From Pseudacidovorax sp. (GTDB taxonomy: Bacteria; Pseudomonadota; Gammaproteobacteria; Burkholderiales; Burkholderiaceae_C), in contig NZ_JAGOPN010000001.1 in the NCBI RefSeq assembly GCF_017991995.1, positions 186,001 to 250,000 of the forward strand: DNA of 64,000 nt, given 5' to 3'. Every line of letters begins with the position of its first letter. The stretch's first letter is position 1. Of the stretch, positions 33,539 to 42,568 are shown in pieces. A program made the position numbers and the translations under genes. The notes under the pieces are model-generated. The model ran no database searches. It was not told the origin of the DNA and worked only from the letters and a program-made list of their open reading frames with translations.

Positions 33539-34867
33539 TCAGCGCTGCGGCATGTCGCGGTACGAATAGCCCAGGCTCACGGCCGCGTCGTCGGGGATGG
33601 CGGGCACGGATTCGTTCCAGGCGAGCCAGTCCTCGCGCAGCGCCTGGAAGCGTGCGGGTTCGCGCGTCGCCAGGTTGGCGCGCTCGCGCTCGTCGGCGCG
33701 CAGGTCGAAGAGGTACTCGTGCTCGTCGACCTTGAGGTACTTCCAGGGCCCACGGCGCAGGGCACGCTGGCCGCGGTGGTTCATGCGCCAGTACAGCGGG
33801 CGCTCGAAGCCCTGCGACGGATCGCGCAGCACGGCCGCCAGCGAGACGCCATCCAGCGTGTGGCCCTCAGGCGGCGCACCGCCGCCCAGCTCCAGCATCG
33901 TGGCCGACCAGTCCATGGTCATGCAGTGCTGGGCGCTGGTGGTGCCAGCGGGAATGGCGGCCGGCCAGTGTGCGATCCAGGGCACGCGGATGCCGCCCTC
34001 GGTCAGGTCCATCTTGCCGCCCACCAGCGGCCAGTTGTCCGAGAAGCGCTCGCCGCCGTTGTCGCTGGTGAAGACGATCAGCGTGTTCTCCAGCAGGCCT
34101 TCTGCGCGCAGGGCGGCGACCAGCTGGCCGATGCCTTCGTCCATGTGATGGATCATGCGGCGGTAGGTGTGGATGTTGCCGCCGTCCAGGTGGAACAGGT
34201 TGGCGGCGGTCTCGGCGGCCACATGCGCGTCGTCGCGGGTCTCCCACGGCCAGTGCGGCGCCGTGTAGTGAAGACTCAGAAAGAAGGGCCTGCCGGCGCG
34301 GGCCTCGGCCGCGCGGGCCTGCACATGGCCGACGGCGCGGGCGGAAAGCAGGTCGGTGAGGTAGCCCGTCTCATGGTGCTCGCTATCGCCGACGTAGAGG
34401 TCGTGGTCGCCGCGGCCCGAACAGTGGGTGAAGTAGTCCACACCGCCGGCCATGATTCCGTAGAACTCGTCGTAGCCCGAGCGCAGCGGACCGAAGCTGG
34501 GCGGATAGCCCAGGTGCCACTTGCCGATCAACGCCGTGGCGTAGCCGGCATCGCGCAGCAGCGAGGGCAGGGTGGGCATCTCGGGCGGCAGGCCCAGCGT
34601 GGTGCTGCCCTTGCTGCGGCTGTTGATCGGCTCTTCCATGCCGCCGCGCAGGCGGTACTGGTAGCGCATGGTCATCAGCGCGAAGCGCGTGGGCGAGCAG
34701 ACGGGCGAGTTGGCATAGCCCTCGGTGAAGCGCAGGCCGCCTTGGGCCAGGGCGTCGATGTTTGGGGACACGAGGCCGAAGTCGGCGCTGCGGCCACCGT
34801 AGCAGCCGAGGTCGGCATAGCCCAGGTCGTCGGCGACGATGTAGATGATGTTGGGTCTGGAGGTCAT
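33539..34867 (-). CDS. Type I sulfatase, apparently cytoplasmic
   Basis: A 442-residue sulfatase. The formylglycine motif CSPTR is in SPVCSPTRFALMT near residue 65; the Ca-binding Asp pair is in IVADDLGYADLGC near residue 10; GKWHLGY near 115 and TSDNGGERFSDNWPLVGGK near 265 complete the active site. No signal peptide is present: the catalytic domain begins at residue 4. Cytosolic sulfatases act on imported sulfate esters, so the neighbouring Bug protein may define the import. The Met at 34867 was chosen because it begins at the family core; an upstream Met adds eight residues. Confidence 0.92.
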   Translation of the reverse strand: MTSRPNIIYIVADDLGYADLGCYGGRSADFGLVSPNIDALAQGGLRFTEGYANSPVCSPTRFALMTMRYQYRLRGGMEEPINSRSKGSTTLGLPPEMPTLPSLLRDAGYATALIGKWHLGYPPSFGPLRSGYDEFYGIMAGGVDYFTHCSGRGDHDLYVGDSEHHETGYLTDLLSARAVGHVQARAAEARAGRPFFLSLHYTAPHWPWETRDDAHVAAETAANLFHLDGGNIHTYRRMIHHMDEGIGQLVAALRAEGLLENTLIVFTSDNGGERFSDNWPLVGGKMDLTEGGIRVPWIAHWPAAIPAGTTSAQHCMTMDWSATMLELGGGAPPEGHTLDGVSLAAVLRDPSQGFERPLYWRMNHRGQRALRRGPWKYLKVDEHEYLFDLRADERERANLATREPARFQALREDWLAWNESVPAIPDDAAVSLGYSYRDMPQR

Positions 34868-34959
34868 GACAGCGTGCACTGCGAGGAGCAACCACCGAGC
34901 TTAGGCAGGATGTACCCATCCGTAAAATTGAAAATCACGCGCCAACCATAAAAATTCCG

Positions 34960-35865
34960 ATGGATCCTCGGCACCTGGTCCAGCTCGCGACCATCCTGGA
35001 AAAAGGCTCGATCACCCAGGCGAGCCGGCATCTGCATCTCACGCAGCCTACGCTCACCCACAACATGCAGACGTTGGAGATGCAGGCCGGCGGCCAGCTC
35101 TTCGAGCGCAGCCGCTACGGCGTGCGCAGCACGCCGCTGGGCGAGATGCTGGCGCGCGAGGGGCGGGCCATTGCGCGCCGGCTCAAGGACGCCGCGGAGG
35201 TCAGCGCGCGGCACCGCGGCGGCATCCGGCGCCAGTTGCGCATCGGCTCGGGGCCCATGGTGGGCGCCGCGGTGCTCGACGAGGTGACGCGCGCCCTGCT
35301 GGCCCGTTTCGACGACCTGGCCCTGTCGGTGCGCAGCGACCGGCCCCATGTGCTCGTTGAGCAGTTGATCGACGGCCAGCACGACTTCGTCATCGGCCCC
35401 TCGTGGCTGGAGCGACCGCCGCAGGGCATCGAGCGGCGACTGCTGGTGGCCGACACCCTGGGCGTGTACTGCGGGACGGGCCATCCTTTCGCCGGGCGGA
35501 CATCGCTGGCGCACGGCGAGGCCGACGCCGCCGACTGGATCAGCCTGGGGACCGCATCGCCCTTCGACCAGGACGTGCAGAGCATGCTGGTGGGCGGCGG
35601 CGTGCAGCAGATGCGGGCACAGGTGACGGTGCTGGGCGAGGCCTTCGTGCTACTGGAGATGCTGGCGCGCGGGCGGCACTTGTCGGTGCTGCCCGACTTT
35701 CCCTTGCGGCGGCTGAGCCAGCGCTTCGGGCTGGTGTCGTTGCCGTGGCCGGGACCGCCCGCGGCGCGGCCCATCTACCTCTGGAACCGGACTACGACCA
35801 CCGAGAGCGGACTCATGGCGCAAGTGGGAGAACTGATCCTGTCGCAGGTGCGGGCGCTGGCCTGA
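34960..35865 (+). CDS. LysR-family regulator of the sulfatase/Bug operon
   Basis: A 301-residue regulator divergent from the sulfatase gene, so it is the likely activator of that operon. The winged helix is GSITQASRHLHLTQPTLTHNMQTLE near residue 16 (recognition run LTQPTLTHNM). The effector domain follows with no distinguishing motif. The 92-base space between the genes must hold both promoters. Sulfate-ester or carboxylate induction is inferred from the neighbours only. Confidence 0.88.
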   Translation: MDPRHLVQLATILEKGSITQASRHLHLTQPTLTHNMQTLEMQAGGQLFERSRYGVRSTPLGEMLAREGRAIARRLKDAAEVSARHRGGIRRQLRIGSGPMVGAAVLDEVTRALLARFDDLALSVRSDRPHVLVEQLIDGQHDFVIGPSWLERPPQGIERRLLVADTLGVYCGTGHPFAGRTSLAHGEADAADWISLGTASPFDQDVQSMLVGGGVQQMRAQVTVLGEAFVLLEMLARGRHLSVLPDFPLRRLSQRFGLVSLPWPGPPAARPIYLWNRTTTTESGLMAQVGELILSQVRALA

Positions 35866-35945
35866 GCGGCGCGGGCGAAGCGGACTTCAAGGTTCGGGCA
35901 GAGAGCGACTTGCGCCGGAGCTGCGCCAAAGACCGACGAGAAAAA

Positions 35946-35992
35946 CCGCCCGCGTCGGCCGGGTCTTCGACCCAGCCCGCGCGGGCGGCTTC
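35946..35992 (+). terminator. Terminator hairpin after the LysR gene
   Basis: CCGCCCGCG (35946-35954) pairs with CGCGGGCGG (35980-35988), and CGGGTC/GACCC inside it forms an inner stem-loop around TTC. It is preceded by AAAAA and followed by CTTCTT, so it may work in both directions, as suits convergent genes. Confidence 0.7.
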
Positions 35993-36012
35993 TTGGTGGT
36001 GCGCGCGGAGGG

Positions 36013-36171
36013 CTAGATTCGTCCCATGAGCAGCAGCACGATCACGATCACGAGCACCAGACCCAGGCCGCCGCTCGGGCCGTAGCCCCAGCTGCGGCTG
36101 TAACCCCAACTGGGCAGGGCGCCGATCAGCAGCAGGATCAGGACGATGAGCAGGATGAAGGAAAGGGACAT
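36013..36171 (-). CDS. DUF3309 small membrane protein
   Basis: A 52-residue protein with two transmembrane helices (residues 4-18 and 34-50) around a Ser/Trp/Gly/Tyr-rich turn with LPSWGYSRSWGYGPSGG. This is the DUF3309 pattern (LILLLIGALPxWxYSxxWGYxPSGGLGLxLxIxxxLLLxG). Such tiny proteins are common in proteobacteria and often missed; function unknown, possibly envelope stress. The Met at 36171 starts the family core. Confidence 0.85.
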   Translation of the reverse strand: MSLSFILLIVLILLLIGALPSWGYSRSWGYGPSGGLGLVLVIVIVLLLMGRI

Positions 36172-36285
36172 GGCGTAGCTCCGAGCTCTGTGAGTTGTTG
36201 ACAAAGCGGATGCTGCGCATGTCGAAGGAGCCGGGCGGACGGCGGCGGGCCCCTTGCGCTGTCAGGCCCTCGCCGCGGTCGGGTG

Positions 36286-37446
36286 TCAGAGTTTTGCCAG
36301 CCTCGTCAGCGCATCGCGCAGCGTCTCATCGCGCTTGGCATAGCAGAAGCGCACCACGCGCTGGTCGAAGCCATCGCCATAGAAGGCCGACAGCGGGATC
36401 GCCGCCACGCCGATCTCGCGCGTGAGCCACTGGCAGAAGTCGGACTCCGACAAGTCGCTGACCGCCGAGATGTCCACGCACTGGAAGTAGCTGCCCTCGC
36501 TGGGCAGCAGCCGCAGGCGGGTGCGTGCCAGGCCTTCGGCGAACAGATCGCGCTTGCGCTGGTAGAAGGCCGGCAGGTCCACATAGGGCGCCGCATCGGC
36601 CATGTAATGCGCCAGCGCATGCTGCATGGGCGTGTTGACCGTGAACACGTTGAACTGGTGCACCTTGCGGAACTCGGCCGTGAGCACGGCCGGCGCGGCC
36701 ACGTAGCCGACCTTCCAGCCGGTGACGTGGTAGGTCTTGCCGAAGCTGCTGACGATCAGGCTGCGCGCCGCCAGTGCCGGGAAGCGGGCCACGCTCTGGT
36801 GCAGGGCACCGTCGTAGACCATGTGTTCGTAGACCTCGTCGCTGATCACGAACACGTCGGTGGGCGCGAGCAGGGCTTCGAGCTGGCGCATCTCGTCGGC
36901 GGTCCACACGGTGCCGCTCGGGTTGTGCGGCGTGTTGATCAGGATCGCGCGCGTGCGCGGCGTCAGCGCGGCGGCGATGCGGTCGAAGTCGGGCCGGAAG
37001 CTGCCGGGCACCAGTGGCACGCGCACCACCGTGCCGCCGGCCAGTTCGATGTTGGGCACGTAGCTGTCGTAGCAGGGCTCCAGCACGATCACCTCGTCGC
37101 CCGGCCGCACCAGCGCCAGGATGGCGGTGATGATGGCCTGCGTAGCCCCGGCCGTGACGGTGATCTCGGTGCCGGCGTCGTAGCGCCGGCCGTAGAGCGC
37201 CTCGATCTTGGCGGCGATGCGCTCGCGCAGCAGCGGCACGCCGGTCATCGGCGGGTACTGGTTGTGGCCGGCGGCCATCGCGGCGGTCACGGCGTCCAGC
37301 AGCTTCGGGTCGCAGCCGAAGTCCGGAAAGCCCTGGCCCAGGTTGACGGCGCCGTGCTCGGTCGCCAGGGCGGACATCACGGTGAAGATGGTGGTGCCCA
37401 CGGCGGGCAGCTTGGTGCCCGGCTCGGGCGTTCGGGGAGCGGTCAT
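36286..37446 (-). CDS. PLP-dependent aminotransferase (methionine/aromatic type, YbdL-like)
   Basis: A 386-residue fold-type I class I aminotransferase. NLGQGFPDFGCDPKLLDAV near residue 35 and NQYPPMTGVPLLRERIA near residue 61 are typical of methionine:2-oxo-acid aminotransferases. The PLP Lys is in SSFGKTYHVTGWKVGY near residue 237, and NTPHNPSG near residue 175 carries the cofactor Asn. It precedes no obvious operon partner; cysB lies upstream in the same direction, so a link to sulfur amino acids is possible. Confidence 0.9.
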   Translation of the reverse strand: MTAPRTPEPGTKLPAVGTTIFTVMSALATEHGAVNLGQGFPDFGCDPKLLDAVTAAMAAGHNQYPPMTGVPLLRERIAAKIEALYGRRYDAGTEITVTAGATQAIITAILALVRPGDEVIVLEPCYDSYVPNIELAGGTVVRVPLVPGSFRPDFDRIAAALTPRTRAILINTPHNPSGTVWTADEMRQLEALLAPTDVFVISDEVYEHMVYDGALHQSVARFPALAARSLIVSSFGKTYHVTGWKVGYVAAPAVLTAEFRKVHQFNVFTVNTPMQHALAHYMADAAPYVDLPAFYQRKRDLFAEGLARTRLRLLPSEGSYFQCVDISAVSDLSESDFCQWLTREIGVAAIPLSAFYGDGFDQRVVRFCYAKRDETLRDALTRLAKL

Positions 37447-37472
37447 GGCAGTGAAGGCGCGATGCGGCGGAA

Positions 37473-38414
37473 TCAGAGTTCGTAGTCGTCGTAATGGCCG
37501 CTCAGGGCCTTGGCGATGAGGTTGCGGTCCAGCCGGTCCGACAGCAGCTCGGCGAACTTGAAGACGAAGTTGCGCAGGTAGGCGCCGCGCTTGAAGGCGA
37601 TGCGGGCGACGTTCTGGCCGATCACCTGGCCCATGGGCCGCACCACGAGGTCCTCGTTGTTGTCCTCGCGGACGGCCATCTCGGCCACGATGCCCACGCC
37701 CAGGCCCAGACGCACATAGGTCTTGATGACATCGGAGTCGATGGCCTCCAGCGCGATGCGCGGCGACAGCTTCTTCTGCGCGAAGGCATGGTCGATGCGC
37801 GTACGGCCCGTGAAGGAAGGGTGGTAGGTGATGATCGGCTCGGCCGCCAGGTCCTCCAGGTTCACGCGCTCCTTGGCGGCCAGGGGATGGTCCTTGGGCA
37901 GCACCAGCACGTGCTGCCATTCGTAGCAGGGCAGGGTGACGAGGCCGTCGTAATCGTCCAGCGATTCGGTGGCGACGCCGACCTCCGCCACTTCGTCGAG
38001 CACCATCTGGGCCACCTGTGCCGGCGAGCCCTGGTGCAGGCTGACGTTGACCTTGGGATAGGCCTCGCGCAGCTTGACCACGGGGACGGGCAGCACGTAG
38101 CGGGCCTGGGTGTGCGTGGTGGCGATGGACAACGTGCCGCTGTCCTGCGCGCTGAACTGCTCGCCGATGCGGCGCAGATTGCCCACCTCGCGCATGATCA
38201 GCTCGATGCTGGCGATCACGTGCTGCCCGGGCTCGGTGACGCGCTTCAGGCGCTTGCCATGGCGCGCGAAGATCTCCACGCCCAGCTCTTCTTCCAGTTC
38301 GATGATGGCCTTGGAGACGCCGGGCTGCGAGGTGTGCAGCGCCTTGGCGGCTTCGGTCAGGTTCAGGTTGCGGCGCACCGCCTCCTGAACGAACTTGAAC
38401 TGGTGAAGGTTCAT
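37473..38414 (-). CDS. cysB: CysB-type LysR regulator of sulfur assimilation
   Basis: A 313-residue LysR protein that starts MNLHQFKFVQEAVRRNLNLTEAAKALHTSQPGVSKAI, the standard CysB/Cbl opening (key run TSQPGVSKAI). The sulfate/thiosulfate-binding residues of the effector domain are present in TTHTQARYVLP, QGSPAQVAQMV and ESLDDYDGLV. It should activate sulfate and thiosulfate uptake and reduction when O-acetylserine/N-acetylserine accumulates. Two small dyads lie directly upstream. CysB and Cbl are hard to separate by eye. Confidence 0.92.
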   Translation of the reverse strand: MNLHQFKFVQEAVRRNLNLTEAAKALHTSQPGVSKAIIELEEELGVEIFARHGKRLKRVTEPGQHVIASIELIMREVGNLRRIGEQFSAQDSGTLSIATTHTQARYVLPVPVVKLREAYPKVNVSLHQGSPAQVAQMVLDEVAEVGVATESLDDYDGLVTLPCYEWQHVLVLPKDHPLAAKERVNLEDLAAEPIITYHPSFTGRTRIDHAFAQKKLSPRIALEAIDSDVIKTYVRLGLGVGIVAEMAVREDNNEDLVVRPMGQVIGQNVARIAFKRGAYLRNFVFKFAELLSDRLDRNLIAKALSGHYDDYEL

Positions 38415-38423
38415 AACAAATCC

Positions 38424-38456
38424 CGATGTTTATCGAGATTCATTATGCCTTATGAA
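38424..38456. promoter_or_regulatory. Two short dyads upstream of cysB
   Basis: CGAT-GTTT-ATCG (38424-38435) and TTCAT-N8-ATGAA (38439-38456) lie in the 43 bases between cysB and the chelatase gene end. LysR proteins usually bind such dyads near their own start and repress themselves, so these are candidate CysB sites. On the minus strand CATAAT within the second dyad could be a -10 box. Confidence 0.45.
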
Positions 38457-38457
38457 T

Positions 38458-38829
38458 CTATTGAAGTGGTTGGAGCGCCAGCCGGGCCAGCAGGTCGATG
38501 ACGGCCGGATCCTGGCCCACGGCTGGGGCCTGGGTGAACTGCACGGCGGGGTGCTTCTGGCGCAGTTCGGCCATGAGCAGCGGCAGGTCTTCCCGCGCAT
38601 GGCGGCCCATGCCCAGGAAGAGCGGCACGACGTGGATGCTGGCCACGCCCTCGGCCACGAGTTCCGCCACCGCCGCCGGCAGGTCGGGCGCGACCAGTTC
38701 CAGATAGGCGCAGCGCACGCGCGCGTCCGGCGCCTGCTCGGCGACGCGACGCGCCACGGCCTCCACCGGCTCGCGCCACTGCGCGTCGCGCGAGCCATGG
38801 GCGAAGAGGACGATGCCGTGCATCGTCAT
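38458..38829 (-). CDS. CbiX-like short sirohydrochlorin chelatase
   Basis: A 123-residue CbiX-S-type protein. The start contains GIVLFAHGSRDAQWREPVE with the metal-binding His, and a second His lies in IHVVPLFLGMGRHAREDLP near residue 68. Such enzymes insert cobalt or iron into sirohydrochlorin; siroheme serves sulfite reductase, which fits the adjacent cysB. The ATG at 38829 overlaps the lptG stop (ATGA), so it is coupled to lptG translation. Confidence 0.87.
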   Translation of the reverse strand: MTMHGIVLFAHGSRDAQWREPVEAVARRVAEQAPDARVRCAYLELVAPDLPAAVAELVAEGVASIHVVPLFLGMGRHAREDLPLLMAELRQKHPAVQFTQAPAVGQDPAVIDLLARLALQPLQ

Positions 38830-39935
38830 CGCCGCAGCACCAGCCAGCCGAAGGCGCCCAGCGACATCAGCGAATACAGAAGGCCCGGCGCCGCCGCCGT
38901 GGCCCACGGCCACCAGTCGCGCAGATTGCCGATGTAACCGAATACGTTGTTCAGCAGGAAGAAGCTGATGCCGATCATCACGCCGCCGAACACATAGCCG
39001 GCGATGCCGCTCTGGCGGAAGTGCAGGTAGGCGAAGGGCAGGGCCAGCACCACCATCACCAGGCAGGACAGCGGATAGAACACCTTGCGCCAGAACTCGA
39101 TCTTGTAGCGCTGGGTGGCCTGGCCGTTGGCATCCAGGTGGCGCGTGTACTCGAACAGGTCGACCGTGCGCATGCGCTCCGGCTTGAGCAGTGCGACCGC
39201 CACCATGTCCGTGGTCAGGCCGGTCTGCCAAGCCAGCAGCGGCTGGTGAACATTGATCACCTTGGGCGACGTCGTGCCGGGCGCGGTCTGGAACTCCTGG
39301 CGCTGGGCGTTCTGCAGCACCCAGCCGCCTGCGACGATGCGCGCCGTGTCGGCCGTGGTCAGCGAGCGCAGGAAGCCGCGGTCGTCGAACTCGAACACGC
39401 GCGGCAGCTTCAGCGTGCCGTCGCGGTCGATGGACACCACGTTGACCGCGAAGGAATGGTCGCCCTGCCGCTCCTTCAGCCAGCCGCCCGTGAGGCCGGC
39501 CGTCGCCAGGTAGCCCTGATAGCGGGACTTGAGCAACTGCGCCGCACGGTCGGACAGCGGCGCCACGTAGTCGCCCACCGCAAAGGTCAGCACCACGAAG
39601 CCGAGGCCCAGCGTCAGCAGCATGCGCAAGGCTCGCCATGGACCGAGGCCGCTGGTGCGCAGGATCGTGTATTCCGAACTGCGCGCCAGATTGGCCATCA
39701 CGAAGATGCTGCCGATCAGCACCGCGATCGGAAGCAGTTCGTAGAGGTGGCTGGGCACCAGCAGCGTGACGTAGAGCAGGGCCTGGGGCAGGCCGTAAGG
39801 TGCCACGGTGCCTTTGCCCACCGAGGACAGCTCGTCCACGAAGTCGAAGAAGAAGAACAGGCTCAGGAAGCCCAGCGTGACGAAGGCGATCGACTTGATC
39901 GCCTCGGCGTAGATCAGGCGGCGCAGCGTTCTCAT
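38826..39935 (-). CDS. lptG: Lipopolysaccharide export permease LptG
   Basis: A 369-residue inner-membrane subunit of the LptB2FG ABC transporter that extracts LPS and passes it to LptC. It has six transmembrane helices (three at each end) around a periplasmic beta-jellyroll domain. Typical signs are LRTSGLGPWRALRMLL and GGVMIGISFFLLNNVFGYIG near the C-terminus. It follows lptF with a four-base gap. LptB and LptC are not in the window, as usual. Confidence 0.94.
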   Translation of the reverse strand: MRTLRRLIYAEAIKSIAFVTLGFLSLFFFFDFVDELSSVGKGTVAPYGLPQALLYVTLLVPSHLYELLPIAVLIGSIFVMANLARSSEYTILRTSGLGPWRALRMLLTLGLGFVVLTFAVGDYVAPLSDRAAQLLKSRYQGYLATAGLTGGWLKERQGDHSFAVNVVSIDRDGTLKLPRVFEFDDRGFLRSLTTADTARIVAGGWVLQNAQRQEFQTAPGTTSPKVINVHQPLLAWQTGLTTDMVAVALLKPERMRTVDLFEYTRHLDANGQATQRYKIEFWRKVFYPLSCLVMVVLALPFAYLHFRQSGIAGYVFGGVMIGISFFLLNNVFGYIGNLRDWWPWATAAAPGLLYSLMSLGAFGWLVLRR

Positions 39936-39939
39936 GCGT

Positions 39940-41028
39940 TCAGGATGTGGCGGCGCGCGGGCGCGGACGCCGCCAGCTGTTGTGGCGAAGGGCGATCCAC
40001 AGCAGCATGCCCACGAGCATGCCGCCATGCAGCACCATCAGGAAGCCCGGCAGCGAGAAGCGGCCGTTGCCCACCCAGCTTTGGCCCAGGTTGAGCAGGT
40101 TGAAGTAGATGACGAAGCAGAACAGGGCGAACAGCAGGTTGCCGCTGCGCCCCACGCGCGGGTTGACGTTGGACACCACCAGCGCCAGCAGCACGAAGTT
40201 CACGGCGGCCAACACCATGCCCACGCGCCAGCCGAGCTCGCCCTGGTTGGGCAGCGAAGGCGATGCGAGCAGAGCAAGCGTGGACAGCGCCTTCGGCGCA
40301 ACGGTCTCGCCCGGCAGGGGGCTGTCGTTGCCCATGCGCGCGCCGTAGGTGCCGAATTCGCTGATCTTCAGGTCGCTGTTGTCGAAGGTCCGTTCCAGCC
40401 GCTGGCCGTTGGACAGCACCAGATAGCGGCCTCCCAGCAGGGTCTCCACCTTGCCGCTTTGCGCCGAGGTGATGATCTGCTGGTTGCGCTCCAGCGAGGA
40501 GATGAAGACGTTGGACGCCGAGGTGGCATCCGGCGAGTCCTTGTCGATGTAGAAGACGCGGTTGCGGGCCGCCGATTCCTGGAACTGTCCGGGCGCCACG
40601 CGGTCGAGATCGCCGCGGCGCTCGTACTGGTCACGCATGCCCTGCGTCTGCGAGTTGGCCCAGGGCCAGCCAACGAGCGACAGCACGGCGATCAGCAGCA
40701 GCACCGGCCAGGCGAAGCGCAGCAAGGGCGAGATGAAGTCCGCCAGGCCGCGACCCGCCGAGAACCAGATGACCATCTCGCTGTCGCGGTACATGCGCGA
40801 CAGCGTGCCGACGATCGAGATGAACAGGCTCAGGCTGAGGATGGTCGGCATGTAGCCGATCACCGTATAGGCCATCACCAGGAAGACCTCGGAGGGATTG
40901 ACGCTGCCACGCGAGGCCAGGCCCAGCGTGCGGATCAGGATGATCGTCATCACGATCGCGATCAGCACCACCAGCGTGGCCCCGAAGCTGCGCGACAGCT
41001 CCTTGCGCAAAGTGGAATGGAATAACAT
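39940..41028 (-). CDS. lptF: Lipopolysaccharide export permease LptF
   Basis: A 362-residue partner of LptG. The start MLFHSTLRKELSRSFGATLVVLIAI, the coupling-helix segment YRDSEMVIWFSAGRGL and the closing FYFNLLNLGQSWVGNG-like run (here IYFNLLNLGQSWVGNGRF) are family marks. It is divergent from pepA, and only 22 bases separate the two start codons. The Met at 41028 is at the normal family start; longer in-frame starts would run into pepA. Confidence 0.94.
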   Translation of the reverse strand: MLFHSTLRKELSRSFGATLVVLIAIVMTIILIRTLGLASRGSVNPSEVFLVMAYTVIGYMPTILSLSLFISIVGTLSRMYRDSEMVIWFSAGRGLADFISPLLRFAWPVLLLIAVLSLVGWPWANSQTQGMRDQYERRGDLDRVAPGQFQESAARNRVFYIDKDSPDATSASNVFISSLERNQQIITSAQSGKVETLLGGRYLVLSNGQRLERTFDNSDLKISEFGTYGARMGNDSPLPGETVAPKALSTLALLASPSLPNQGELGWRVGMVLAAVNFVLLALVVSNVNPRVGRSGNLLFALFCFVIYFNLLNLGQSWVGNGRFSLPGFLMVLHGGMLVGMLLWIALRHNSWRRPRPRAATS

Positions 41029-41050
41029 CGTCCGAGCGAAAAGACGGATT

Positions 41051-42550
41051 ATGGACTTCCAACTCAAGACCCTCGGCCTCGCGCAGGCTGCCTCGGAAAA
41101 GGGCGACGCACTCGTCGTCCTCGTGCATGACGACTTCAAGGGCGAGGGCAGCGACGGCGTGTCGCGGCTGCTGGCCCAGGCCCGCAAGGCCGGCGACCTG
41201 AAGGGCAAGCCGGGCAAGCTGGTCGAGGCCTATGGGGCGGCCGACGTCTCGGCGATGCGGCTCGTGCTGTGCTCTGCCGGTGATCTTTCGTCCACGGCTG
41301 TTCGCAGTGCCGTCGGTGCGGCCCTGCAGGCGGTCAAGTCCGCCGCGCCCAAGAAGCTGGCGATGGTCTTCGCGGGCGCCGTCGATGCCCGGGCCCTGCA
41401 TGCGGCGATGCTCGCCGCCGCCGACGCGAGCTACGTCTACACCACCACAAAGTCCAAGCCCGAGCCGCGCACCATCCGCCAGCTCGTGCTGGGCGTGGCC
41501 GATGCCTCCGGCCTTCAGGCCGGCTTCGACGTCGCTCGCGCCACGGTGCGAGGCATCGAGTTCGCCAAGGAATGGGCCAACCGTCCGGGCAACCACTCCA
41601 CGCCCACGATGCTGGCCGAGGCCGCGCAGTCGCTGGCCCGCGGCCCCAAGCTCAAGGTCGAGGTGCTCGGTCCGCGCGAGGTGGCCAAGCTCGGCATGGG
41701 CGCCTTCATGGCCGTGGCCCAGGGTTCCGAGCAGCCGCTGCGCTTCATCGTGCTGCGCTACCAGGGCGCGGCCAAGGACGTGGCGCCGCAGGTGCTGGTT
41801 GGCAAGGGCATCACCTTCGACACGGGCGGCGTGTCGCTCAAGCCCGCGGCCGAGATGGACGAGATGAAGTTCGACATGGGCGGCGCGGCCAGCGTGCTCG
41901 GCGTCTTCCGTGCGCTGGGCGAGATCCAGCCTGCCATCAACGTGGTCGGCCTCATTCCCAGCTGCGAGAACATGAACGACGGCCGAGCCGTGAAGCCCGG
42001 TGACGTGGTCACCAGCATGGACGGCCAGACCATCGAGATCCTCAACACCGACGCTGAAGGCCGGCTCATCCTGTGCGATGCGCTGACCTACGCCAAGCGC
42101 TTTTCGCCCAAGGCGGTCATCGACATCGCGACCCTGACGGGCGCCTGCGTGGTGGCCTTGGGCGGCGTGCGCAGCGGCCTGTTCTCCAGCGACGATGCCC
42201 TGGCCGAAGCCCTGCAGCGTGCGGGCGAGAACGCGCAGGACCGTTGCTGGCGCATGCCGCTGGATGACGAGTACGCCGAAGGGCTGAAGACGCGCTTTGC
42301 CGACGTCGCCAACGTGGCCGGCCGCGCGGGCGGCGCCATCACGGCCGCCAAGTTCCTGCAGCGCTTCACCGCCGACTTCGCCTGGGCGCACCTGGACATC
42401 GCCGGCACCGCCTGGAAAAGCGGTGCGGCCAAGGGCGCCACGGGCCGTCCCGTGGGCCTGCTGCTGGACTACCTGCTGTCGCAGGCTGCCGCAGGCGCCG
42501 TGCCGACGGCGCCGCGCAAGCGCGCCCGCAAGACGCCAGCCTCGGCCTGA
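41051..42550 (+). CDS. pepA: Leucyl aminopeptidase PepA
   Basis: A 499-residue M17 metallo-aminopeptidase, a hexamer with two metal ions. The NTDAEGRL signature lies near residue 335; other metal ligands are in GKGITFDTGGVSLKP and KFDMGGAAS. In E. coli PepA also binds DNA for recombination and regulation; that is not evident here. A Lys/Arg-rich C-terminal tail (APRKRARKTPASA) is longer than usual. It heads the plus unit pepA-holC-hypothetical. Confidence 0.95.
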   Translation: MDFQLKTLGLAQAASEKGDALVVLVHDDFKGEGSDGVSRLLAQARKAGDLKGKPGKLVEAYGAADVSAMRLVLCSAGDLSSTAVRSAVGAALQAVKSAAPKKLAMVFAGAVDARALHAAMLAAADASYVYTTTKSKPEPRTIRQLVLGVADASGLQAGFDVARATVRGIEFAKEWANRPGNHSTPTMLAEAAQSLARGPKLKVEVLGPREVAKLGMGAFMAVAQGSEQPLRFIVLRYQGAAKDVAPQVLVGKGITFDTGGVSLKPAAEMDEMKFDMGGAASVLGVFRALGEIQPAINVVGLIPSCENMNDGRAVKPGDVVTSMDGQTIEILNTDAEGRLILCDALTYAKRFSPKAVIDIATLTGACVVALGGVRSGLFSSDDALAEALQRAGENAQDRCWRMPLDDEYAEGLKTRFADVANVAGRAGGAITAAKFLQRFTADFAWAHLDIAGTAWKSGAAKGATGRPVGLLLDYLLSQAAAGAVPTAPRKRARKTPASA

Positions 42551-42568
42551 GGCCGAGCGCAACGCCCC

